Shown piece by piece: positions 1-5,500 of a stretch of DNA of 6,254 nucleotides; position 1 is the stretch's first letter; each line of letters starts with the position of its first letter. The position numbers were made by a program, and so were the translations under genes. The DNA lies in the NCBI GenBank assembly GCA_021156225.1, contig JAJNBN010000225.1:1-6254 (forward strand), written 5' to 3'. The notes under the pieces are model-generated. The model was not told where the DNA came from. It was given only the letters and a program-made list of their open reading frames with translations, and did not search any database. Source of the DNA: Verrucomicrobiota bacterium (lineage in GTDB: Bacteria; Verrucomicrobiota; Verrucomicrobiia; Limisphaerales; JAEYXS01).

Positions 1-18
1 ACGCTCCACCAGAACCTT

Positions 19-182
19 GTGCAAGCTGCCGATAGAAAATGACAAGTGAACGAAAGCACGCGTTTTCCGTTTCCCCTAGTTTGCTCACCGTTGCCCGGCC
101 GTCGCCGGAGAAAGTTGAGGCCCGGTTGGACTCAAGTTTCATAAGGCATCTGAGCGATGGCCGGGCAACGAACAATTTAAAA
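19..182 (+). promoter_or_regulatory. Structured 5' leader of the receptor gene (leader copy A)
   Basis: This stretch lies upstream of the preferred receptor start and is homologous to the leader of the PKHD gene at 2518-2687. Positions 19-98 match 2518-2597 without gaps at 56 of 80 bases, including the identical block GCCGATAGAAAATG (28-41 and 2527-2540). Weaker matches continue towards the gene start: GCAT/CTGAG, TGGC, GAAC and AAAATGA occur in the same order in both. The reading frame from the ATG at 39 is open and joins the receptor in frame, so the stretch could also be translated as a 48-residue extension. A shared regulatory role (promoter, operator or RNA element) is inferred from the copies and their similar distance to the start codons. 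No known riboswitch consensus, including cobalamin, was recognised. No Fur-type palindrome is visible here. Confidence 0.55.
89..170 (+). repeat. 17-bp inverted repeat just upstream of the receptor start
   Basis: The arms at 89-105 and 154-170 pair over 17 positions: 16 Watson-Crick pairs, with the outer 12 perfect (CGTTGCCCGGCC with GGCCGGGCAACG), plus one G-U (101 with 158). The intervening 48 bases can form a small inner stem, TTGAG 115-119 with CTCAA 131-135. The 3' arm ends 12 bases before the ATG at 183, so the folded RNA could influence ribosome access. No T-run follows, so a simple intrinsic terminator is unlikely. An alternative shorter hairpin (95-100 with 119-125) uses part of the same 5' arm and would exclude the long one. 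Confidence 0.6.
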
Positions 183-2426
183 ATGAAGAAGCACACACAA
201 ACCTTGGAAGAGAAGAAACAGAAGTCCGGCCAGCGTCCGTCCGTCGCCACGATGGCATTGGTCAATGCCATCATGCTGACGGGTGCAGCTCACGCCCAGA
301 CGAACACGCCGCCCATCAAGGCGGGCAGCAGCACGAACGCGCCGGTCAAGATGCAGGACGTCGTCATCAGCGCCGACAAGGTGAAGGATGAAACTTCCTA
401 CCAGCCACAGGCTCTGCAGACACCCAAGCTCACTGAGCCCCTGGTGAACACGGCCCAGTCGATCACAGTCATCCCGCGCTCCGTCATGGAAGACCAGGGT
501 GCCACCTCCCTCCGCGATGTGCTGCGCAATGTGCCCGGCATCAGCATGCAAGCGGGTGAAGGTGGTGTGCCCGCCGGTGACAACCTTTCCATCCGCGGCT
601 TCAACGCCCGCACGGACATGTTCATCGATGGCGTGCGTGACTTCGGCGGTTATTCCCGCGACCCGTTCAACATGGAGCAGGTCGAAGTGTTCAAGGGACC
701 GGCTTCCTCCACCAGCGGTCGTGGCTCCACCGGCGGTTCCATCAACATGGTGAGCAAATCGCCCCAGGCGGAGCCGTTCTACGGTGGCTCGACGGGCGGC
801 GGCACGGATGCCTATTTCCGCCAGACGGTCGATGTGAACCAGCCGTTGAAGGAAGGCGTGTCCCTCCGCCTCAATGGTTTGTGGCACCAGAATGACACTC
901 CCGGCCGTGATGAAGTGTTCAATGAGCGTTGGGGTGTGGCCCCTTCCCTCGCCTTTGGCCTGGGCACCTCTACCCGCCTCACGCTAAGCTATTTCCATCT
1001 CCAGCAGGATAACATGCCGGACTACGGCATCCCGTTCGTGCCGCCGGGCAACACGAACCCGATTCTGGCCGGTTATGGCGATCAGGTCGCGCCAGTGAAG
1101 TACTCCAACTTCTACGGCAGCGTGAACCGCGACTACGAGAAGATCCAGACCGACCTAGGCACTGCGATTTTTGAGCATGACTTCAGCGATTCGTATTCCC
1201 TGCGCAATCTCTTCCGCATGGGCCAGACGTATCGTGATTCCGTGATCACTGCACCGCGTTTCTTTGACTCCGACCCCACTCCCGCTGGCGTTATCCACGA
1301 CACAAGGATCACCCGCCAGTTCCAGTCTCGTGACCAGGTGGATACCGTGCTGCAAAATCAGACCGATTTCACCTCCCGTTTTGAGACCGGCAAGGTGGAC
1401 CACACGCTGGTCACCGGACTTGAAATCGCGATTGAATCGTCCGAAAACTACGCCCGCACAGCTCCGGCGGCAGCTCTGACAGACATCTTCAATCCTACTC
1501 CGGATGATCCCTTCGCCGGCCCCATTACCCGCACGGGAGCGTACAACAAGGCCGATTCCACGACCGTCTCCCTCTATGCTTTTGACACCATGAAGCTGGG
1601 CGAGCAATGGCAGCTCAATGGCGGCCTCCGCTTCGATCATTTCGCGGTGAAATACCGGACGATCAACGCCGCCGGCACCACGACCGGAGTTTTTGACAAC
1701 TACGATGACACCATCAGTTGGAAATCCAGCCTGGTTTACAAGCCGCGGGCCAATGGCAGCATCTATTTCGCCTACGGCACGTCGTTCAACCCCTCGGCCG
1801 AAGGCCTGACCTTGGGTACGGGTGTGGGCAACGCCACCAACGTCGATCCCGAGAAAAGCCAGACCTTCGAACTGGGCACGAAATGGAACTTCTTCGAGGA
1901 CCGCCTGTCGCTGAGTTCAGCGATCTTTCGGACGGAGAAGACCAACGCCCGGACGCCAGATCCTATCACCGCTGTGATTGGCATCGACGGCGAGCAATAT
2001 GTGCAAGGCTTCGAGCTGGGTGCGGCGGGCCGCATCACGGACGACTGGCAGGTCTTTGCCGGTTACACCTACATGGTCAGCGAGATCACCAAGTCCGGCA
2101 CCGCGGGGGAGACTGGCAATGAACTGCCCAACGTGCCCGAGCAATCCTTCAACCTGTGGACCACGTATCAATTGCCGTGGGGCATCGAGGTGGGCGGCGG
2201 CGCGCAGTTCGTGGATACCCGCTACAGTGCCAATAACAACACGCGTCAAGTGGACGGCTATGTGCTGTATGACGCCATGGTCGGCTACCGCATCAACAAG
2301 AACTTCGATGTGCGCCTGAACGTGTATAATCTGGCGAATACGACGTATATCGATCGGGTCGGTGGCGGTCACGTCATCCCCGGTGCCGCCCGATCGGCCG
2401 TCCTCACGGCCAACTTTAAGTTCTAA
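183..2426 (+). CDS. TonB-dependent siderophore receptor (FhuE/Fiu/PiuA-like)
   Basis: Outer-membrane gated porin that imports a ferric siderophore using energy from TonB-ExbB-ExbD. From the ATG at 183 it has 747 residues, normal for the family. In order: a signal peptide with a long basic n-region and a hydrophobic stretch near 22-35, likely cleaved after AHA (38); a TonB-box-like segment DVVISA (59-64); a plug domain about 80-192 with the family patterns SITVIP, LRDVLRNVPGI, LSIRGF, FIDGVRD, EVFKGP and GGSINMVSKSP; then a beta-barrel to the end, closing with TANFKF and its C-terminal Phe. The frame is open back to an ATG at 39, but the signal peptide begins at 183, so 183 is preferred; no strong ribosome site precedes either. 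The PKHD hydroxylase next door, as in fiu-ybiX and piuA-piuC, suggests a catechol-type ligand, which is inference. BtuB or heme receptor roles fit less well. Confidence 0.93.
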   Translation: MKKHTQTLEEKKQKSGQRPSVATMALVNAIMLTGAAHAQTNTPPIKAGSSTNAPVKMQDVVISADKVKDETSYQPQALQTPKLTEPLVNTAQSITVIPRSVMEDQGATSLRDVLRNVPGISMQAGEGGVPAGDNLSIRGFNARTDMFIDGVRDFGGYSRDPFNMEQVEVFKGPASSTSGRGSTGGSINMVSKSPQAEPFYGGSTGGGTDAYFRQTVDVNQPLKEGVSLRLNGLWHQNDTPGRDEVFNERWGVAPSLAFGLGTSTRLTLSYFHLQQDNMPDYGIPFVPPGNTNPILAGYGDQVAPVKYSNFYGSVNRDYEKIQTDLGTAIFEHDFSDSYSLRNLFRMGQTYRDSVITAPRFFDSDPTPAGVIHDTRITRQFQSRDQVDTVLQNQTDFTSRFETGKVDHTLVTGLEIAIESSENYARTAPAAALTDIFNPTPDDPFAGPITRTGAYNKADSTTVSLYAFDTMKLGEQWQLNGGLRFDHFAVKYRTINAAGTTTGVFDNYDDTISWKSSLVYKPRANGSIYFAYGTSFNPSAEGLTLGTGVGNATNVDPEKSQTFELGTKWNFFEDRLSLSSAIFRTEKTNARTPDPITAVIGIDGEQYVQGFELGAAGRITDDWQVFAGYTYMVSEITKSGTAGETGNELPNVPEQSFNLWTTYQLPWGIEVGGGAQFVDTRYSANNNTRQVDGYVLYDAMVGYRINKNFDVRLNVYNLANTTYIDRVGGGHVIPGAARSAVLTANFKF

Positions 2427-2448
2427 GCCCCGTCGGCATGGCTGACCC

Positions 2449-2479
2449 GTTGCGCCCCTGCAAGTTATTGAGGCGCAAC
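2449..2479 (+). terminator. Hairpin after the receptor gene, possible weak terminator
   Basis: A perfect 8-bp stem, GTTGCGCC (2449-2456) with GGCGCAAC (2472-2479), encloses 15 bases and starts 22 bases after the receptor stop codon. It is well placed to end the receptor transcript or protect its 3' end. It lacks the T-run of a classical intrinsic terminator, so the function is uncertain. Confidence 0.35.
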
Positions 2480-2500
2480 AAGCTGGCGACCCATTCATTC

Positions 2501-2529
2501 GGCGGATTGCGCGGAAAGTGCAATCCGCC
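2501..2529 (+). repeat. 10-bp perfect hairpin at the head of leader B
   Basis: GGCGGATTGC (2501-2510) pairs perfectly with GCAATCCGCC (2520-2529) around a 9-base loop. The 3' arm is part of the block shared with the first leader, where the equivalent bases are GCAAGCTGCC (21-30). Any partner for that copy would lie upstream of the window and cannot be checked. It may be the first helix of the leader or a second terminator-like hairpin behind the receptor gene; no T-run follows. Confidence 0.5.
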
Positions 2530-2537
2530 GATAGAAA

Positions 2538-2678
2538 ATGGCAACTGGCCGTAAGCGAAAGTTCGTTGGTTCCCCTATATTCCCCACGCTTGTCTGGTCT
2601 TTTCCCAGCCAAGTAGAGACCGGTATTTCAGACAACGTGCATGCTGAGTCTGGCAAAGTGAACGGGAAAATGATTTAA
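2538..2678 (+). CDS. Possible 46-residue leader peptide upstream of the PKHD gene
   Basis: A small open frame starts at the ATG inside the block shared by the two leaders and ends with TAA nine bases before the PKHD start codon. Its translation aligns without gaps to the frame beginning at 39: over the first 27 residues ten are identical (M1, R5, K6, F9, S12, P13, T17, P23, V26, E27), and five of these codons differ only at a synonymous third base. Differences by codon position (8, 11, 13) rise only slightly at the third position, so coding selection is suggested, not shown. No recognisable domain, signal peptide or strong ribosome site is present. It may be a regulatory leader peptide coupled to the next gene, or an accident of conserved RNA. 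Confidence 0.3.
   Translation: MATGRKRKFVGSPIFPTLVWSFPSQVETGISDNVHAESGKVNGKMI
2586..2638 (+). repeat. Nested inverted repeat in leader B
   Basis: ACG-c-TTGTCTG (2586-2596) pairs with CAGACAACGT (2629-2638), leaving one bulged C. Inside it GTCT (2597-2600) pairs with AGAC (2617-2620). The inner arm region CTGGTCT/AGACCGG (2594-2600 with 2617-2623) corresponds by position to CCGGCC/GGCCCGG (95-100 with 119-125) in leader A, where one U-A pair becomes C-G. Confidence 0.45.
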
Positions 2679-2687
2679 CGAGAGTCT

Positions 2688-3368
2688 ATGCTGATCAGCA
2701 TTCCAGATGTTTTGACGCCGCAACAAGTGGCGGAAGCCCGTGTGATCCTCGACCAGGCGGAGTGGGTGGATGGCCGCGTGACGGCGGGTCACCAATCCGC
2801 CAAGGCCAAGGACAATGTCCAGATCCCCGAAGGGCATCCGGCCGCGCGGCAACTCGGTGACATGATTTTGGGCGCCTTGGGAAAGAACAATCTGTTCCTC
2901 TCCGCGGCCCTGCCCCTGCGCGTGTTCCCGCCGCTATTTAACAAATATTCCGGCGGCCAGTCTTTCGGCACACATGTGGATAACGCCATCCGCCAGATTC
3001 CAGGCACACCGCATCGCATCCGCACAGATCTTTCCGCCACGCTCTTTTTCGCAGGACCGGAAGAATACGATGGCGGCGAACTGTGCGTGGAAGATGCCTA
3101 CGGCGTGAAGAAAGTGAAGCTGCCGCCGGGTCACATGGTTTTGTATCCCGCCACCAGCCTGCATCACGTCACGCCGGTGACGCGTGGGGCGCGTATCTGC
3201 TCCTTCTTCTGGCTCCAGAGCATGATCCGTGATGACGGGAAACGCACGCTGCTCTTCGATCTGGACATGGGCATCCAGCGCTTGAGCGCGGATCATCCGA
3301 ATCATCCCTCCGCCGTGCAGTTGACCGGCGTGTATCACAATCTGCTCCGCCAGTGGGCGGAGATGTAA
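2688..3368 (+). CDS. piuC: PKHD-type Fe(II)/2-oxoglutarate hydroxylase, PiuC/YbiX family
   Basis: Predicted cytoplasmic non-heme iron oxygenase that uses O2 and 2-oxoglutarate; the substrate of this family is not established. The 226 residues match the usual YbiX/PiuC length. Visible features are the double-stranded beta-helix core about 78-178, the iron ligands H96 and D98 in GTHVDNA and H159 in SLHHVTPV, and R169 in TRGAR, the expected 2-oxoglutarate anchor. LSATLFF, YDGGEL and PPGHMVLYPATSLHH are also family-typical. The ATG at 2688 is preceded by a weak GAGAG. The gene follows a siderophore receptor, the same pairing as fiu-ybiX and piuA-piuC, which points to a role in ferric-catecholate uptake or processing under iron limitation. 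The secreted protein gene begins 14 bases after its stop, so these genes are probably co-transcribed. All key residues are present, so it looks functional. Confidence 0.93.
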   Translation: MLISIPDVLTPQQVAEARVILDQAEWVDGRVTAGHQSAKAKDNVQIPEGHPAARQLGDMILGALGKNNLFLSAALPLRVFPPLFNKYSGGQSFGTHVDNAIRQIPGTPHRIRTDLSATLFFAGPEEYDGGELCVEDAYGVKKVKLPPGHMVLYPATSLHHVTPVTRGARICSFFWLQSMIRDDGKRTLLFDLDMGIQRLSADHPNHPSAVQLTGVYHNLLRQWAEM

Positions 3369-3382
3369 AAATTTATCGTATC

Positions 3383-4036
3383 ATGAAATCATTTTTCTAT
3401 TCTCGCGTGTTGAGTGCGTTGCTGCTCGCGTCGGCCACGATGGCGGCACAGGCGCATAATATCTGGCTGGAGGACCTGCCGACGGGTGAGGTCGGATTCC
3501 GCTTCGGCGAAATCGGGGAGAAGATTGAGACCTCACCGGGACGCCTGGATGCCTTCACCGGTCTGCAAGGTTGGACGGTGGCGACGAACCAGTTCAAGTT
3601 GGAGAAAAAGAGCGGCCACATCCTGCTGCAAGGCAGCAAAGCGACCGCTCCGGTGCTGGTGGAAGAAGCGGGCATGGCGGTGCGGGCGGTGCAGAATCCG
3701 CGCAAAACGATGTTTTACGCGCGCTGGCAACCAGCCAAAGCAGAAGCGGGTGAGGCGGCGTTGACGCTGGACATCGTGCCGACGGGCAAGCCGGGTGAAT
3801 ATCGGGTATCGTTCCGAGGCCAGCCGCTGGCCGAAGCCAAGATCAAGGTGGAAGGCGAAAAGGGATTCACCGCCGACCTGACGGCGGATGCGCAGGGCAA
3901 GGTCACGTTCAAAGCCCCATCCAAGGGATTGTTTTTGCTGGTCTGCGTGCATCGCGAGACGTTGGCGGGTTTTGCCGGAGGCAAGGCTTATGAGGGTCTG
4001 ACGCACAGTTCCACCCTTTCCTTCCGCCAGCCATGA
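3383..4036 (+). CDS. Secreted DUF4198-like periplasmic protein
   Basis: 217 residues from the ATG at 3383. The frame is open to an ATG at 3353 inside the preceding gene, but 3383 directly begins a clear signal peptide, MKSFFYSR followed by a hydrophobic core about 9-21, likely cleaved after AQA (24). The mature protein would then begin HNIWLE, similar to the AH-x-x-W-L start of DUF4198 proteins. The rest looks mostly beta, and the C-terminal half (about 140-190, GEYRVSFRGQPLAEAKIKVEG and DAQGKVTFKAP) resembles an Ig-like or carboxypeptidase-regulatory fold. No transmembrane helix follows the signal, so it should be periplasmic. It sits between the PKHD and PepSY genes and overlaps the latter by four bases (ATGA), indicating translational coupling. 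A metal- or ligand-binding accessory role in iron uptake is inferred from context and the possible N-terminal histidine; function is not established. Confidence 0.8.
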   Translation: MKSFFYSRVLSALLLASATMAAQAHNIWLEDLPTGEVGFRFGEIGEKIETSPGRLDAFTGLQGWTVATNQFKLEKKSGHILLQGSKATAPVLVEEAGMAVRAVQNPRKTMFYARWQPAKAEAGEAALTLDIVPTGKPGEYRVSFRGQPLAEAKIKVEGEKGFTADLTADAQGKVTFKAPSKGLFLLVCVHRETLAGFAGGKAYEGLTHSSTLSFRQP

Positions 4037-5385
4037 CGAAGTTTCGTAAAGTCCTATTCTGGCTTCACCTCGTCGCGGCCATCGTCGCGGGGGTGGTGAT
4101 TTTGGTGATGTCCGTCACCGGCGTGCTGCTCGCGTATGAGCGGCAGATGGTGGCGTGGGCGGATAAGGAATACCGCGGGACGGTTCCGGCAGGAGCCACA
4201 CGCCTGCCGGTGGAAGAGTTGCTCGCCAAGGTGAAGGAGGTCGAGACGAATGCCGCTCCTTCCGGCGTGACGATGAAGTCGGATGCCGCCGCTCCAGTGG
4301 CGATGAATTTCGGCCGCGAGAAGACGGTCTTGGTGAATCCCTACACTGGGGCGGTCATCGGCGAACCGTCCAAGAAGATCCGCGAGTTTTTCCATGTAAC
4401 CACAGATCTGCATCGCTGGCTGGCGGCGGAAGGCGACTATCGCGCCACGGGCAAAGCCATCACGGGCGCGTGCAACTTGGCGTTCCTGTTTTTGGTGGTG
4501 AGTGGCCTTTATCTCTGGTGGCCGAAGAACTGGGCCGCCTCCACGCTCAAGGCGATCGCGTGGTTCAAGTCCGGTCTGAGCGGCAAGGCGCGCGATTGGA
4601 ACTGGCATAATGTCTTCGGCTTTTGGAGCTGTGTGCCGCTGTTTTTCATCGTGATCACGGCCACCGTTTTTTCCTATCCATGGGCGAGCAATCTTGTCTA
4701 TCGCATCACCGGCAATGAGCCGCCACCTCCGCGCACGGCTCCGGGCGCACCGGGGGCTGGACCGCAGATGGCCAAGGCGGGCGAACAAAAAGGTCCGGGC
4801 GATGCCAAAGCGGGTGAAGGCAAACGTGACGAAAGCAGGGGCGAGGGCAAACGTGGTGAGGGAAAATCGGGTGAACGCCGTGAAGGCGGCGGTGAAGGAC
4901 GTCGCGCTAGTGGTGGTGCGGCCCGTGCGCTTTATGCGCCGGGTGAATTGAACGCCATCTGGACGAAGGCGGAAGCTCACGCCACCGACTGGCAGACGAT
5001 TAGCTTGCGTTTCCCGACGGCAGCGGATGCGCCGTTCGCGTTTCTCGTGGATCGCGGCAATGGCGCACGGCCGGATCTGCGGGCGACGGTCAACTTGAGT
5101 GCCAAGACCGGTGAAGTAGTCAGCACGGAGACGTATGAGAGCTACAATTCCGGGCGCAAACTGCGTCTATGGGTCCGCTGGATTCATACGGGTGAAGCGG
5201 GCGGGATTTTGGGCCAGACCATCGCGATGCTGGCTTCCTTGGGCGGCGCGGTGCTGGTCTATACGGGCTTCGCGCTGACCTTCCGCCGCTGGCGCAACTG
5301 GCGGCAGGGCAAGCAGGCGCAGAACGTGACCGCCGAAGTGGTGACCCAACAGGCTGAAGAGGCTGAGTTGGTCGGCAAGCCCTGA
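4033..5385 (+). CDS. PepSY-domain inner-membrane protein, putative siderophore reductase (PiuB/FoxB-like)
   Basis: 450 residues with the four-helix PepSY-TM layout: helix 1 about 8-36, periplasmic PepSY region about 40-140, helix 2 about 144-164 ending LYLWWPKNW, cytoplasmic loop, helix 3 about 195-216, a second periplasmic region about 217-388, helix 4 about 392-416, then a basic cytoplasmic tail. Family-typical histidines are H12, H127 (LHRWL), H192 (WNWHNVFG) and H385 (WIHTGEAGG); in FoxB-type proteins such histidines ligate heme, and electrons are used to reduce ferric siderophore at the inner membrane. No flavin or ferredoxin domain is attached, so the electron donor is unknown. The start overlaps the previous stop (ATGA). 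An odd feature is a Gly/Glu/Lys/Arg-rich insert at about 230-295, between helix 3 and the second PepSY-like segment. Membership of the PepSY-TM family is firm; reductase function is inferred from iron-uptake context. Confidence 0.87.
   Translation: MTKFRKVLFWLHLVAAIVAGVVILVMSVTGVLLAYERQMVAWADKEYRGTVPAGATRLPVEELLAKVKEVETNAAPSGVTMKSDAAAPVAMNFGREKTVLVNPYTGAVIGEPSKKIREFFHVTTDLHRWLAAEGDYRATGKAITGACNLAFLFLVVSGLYLWWPKNWAASTLKAIAWFKSGLSGKARDWNWHNVFGFWSCVPLFFIVITATVFSYPWASNLVYRITGNEPPPPRTAPGAPGAGPQMAKAGEQKGPGDAKAGEGKRDESRGEGKRGEGKSGERREGGGEGRRASGGAARALYAPGELNAIWTKAEAHATDWQTISLRFPTAADAPFAFLVDRGNGARPDLRATVNLSAKTGEVVSTETYESYNSGRKLRLWVRWIHTGEAGGILGQTIAMLASLGGAVLVYTGFALTFRRWRNWRQGKQAQNVTAEVVTQQAEEAELVGKP
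4804..4905 (+). repeat. Degenerate GEGKR-type low-complexity repeat in the PepSY protein
   Basis: Residues 258-291 of the PepSY protein consist of imperfect short units such as GEGKR, GEGKRGEGKS and GERREGGGEG. The DNA shows matching GGTGA(A/G)GG-like and GGCAAACGTG repeats. The predicted location is periplasmic, as a flexible charged linker. The frame is uninterrupted on both sides, so this is not a frameshift. Confidence 0.7.
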
Positions 5386-5425
5386 ACTTTTGAGTAAGGG
5401 ATGCTTTGAGAGCGTCCAATGACCA

Positions 5426-5454
5426 GTCAAAACGGCCCGAGGATGGGCCTTGAC
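5426..5454 (+). terminator. Hairpin behind the PepSY gene, possible terminator
   Basis: GTCAA (5426-5430) and GGCCC (5434-5438) pair with GGGCC (5445-5449) and TTGAC (5450-5454), leaving a 3-base bulge and a 6-base loop, 40 bases after the PepSY stop. No T-run follows. Its 3' arm overlaps the likely -35 of the tonB promoter. It plausibly closes the receptor-side operon. Confidence 0.4.
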
Positions 5455-5477
5455 GCTAGTTACTTGAGATTTATTCT
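5450..5477 (+). promoter_or_regulatory. Sigma70-like promoter of tonB
   Basis: TTGACG (5450-5455, 5 of 6 to TTGACA) and TATTCT (5472-5477, 4 of 6 to TATAAT) are separated by 16 bases, upstream of the tonB start at 5501. The -10 lies inside the Fur-like palindrome, which makes iron repression plausible. The implied 5' untranslated region is short, and no clear ribosome site is seen in it. Confidence 0.5.
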
Positions 5478-5479
5478 CA
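5465..5479. promoter_or_regulatory. Fur-box-like operator overlapping the tonB promoter
   Basis: TGAGATTTATTCTCA is a 7-1-7 palindrome with one mismatch (TGAGATT with ATTCTCA). It resembles the Fur core TGATAAT-n-ATTATCA, differing mainly by G/C at one symmetric position. It covers the proposed -10, the classical place for an iron-dependent repressor. Fur as the bound factor is inferred from motif form and gene content. Confidence 0.6.
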
Positions 5480-5500
5480 TTAGTCTGATTTGATCAGTTT

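Larger units (their letters stand above)
2518..2687 (+). promoter_or_regulatory. Structured 5' leader of the PKHD hydroxylase gene (leader copy B)
   Basis: This is the second copy of the leader seen at 19-182, with a constant offset of 2499 over the first 80 bases. The strongest blocks are 2518-2547 (26 of 30 identical) and 2568-2597 (21 of 30, with TTCCCCTA at its core). From the shared ATG-containing block to the gene start is 161 bases here and 155 in copy A. Similar placement before two genes of one iron-uptake function suggests joint control. Whether the conserved signal acts as DNA, RNA or peptide is not settled by two copies. No clear Fur box was found in it. Confidence 0.55.

Noticed and set aside
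39..182. Translation of the receptor from the ATG at 39 as the main start
   Set aside because: A clear signal peptide begins at the in-frame ATG at 183. The upstream part is homologous to a leader that in its other copy ends in a stop before the next gene. It is kept as a possible leader peptide only.
19..182. Cobalamin or other known riboswitch ahead of the receptor
   Set aside because: The B12-box pattern and other familiar cores are not present, and the receptor is siderophore-like rather than BtuB-like.
1917..2612. Long minus-strand open frame across the receptor 3' end and leader B
   Set aside because: It is antisense to strong receptor coding sequence and has no recognisable domain or start context; typical of GC-rich DNA.
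3353..3382. Ten-residue longer start of the secreted protein at 3353
   Set aside because: It would overlap the PKHD gene and put polar residues in front of a well-formed signal peptide starting at 3383.
4804..4905. Frameshift or assembly error in the repetitive part of the PepSY gene
   Set aside because: The frame is continuous, and family features (second PepSY-like part, IHTGEAGG motif, helix 4) follow correctly downstream.
4054..4980. 308-residue minus-strand open frame opposite the PepSY gene
   Set aside because: The + strand encodes a clear membrane protein family. The antisense product is Arg/His-rich with no recognisable fold.
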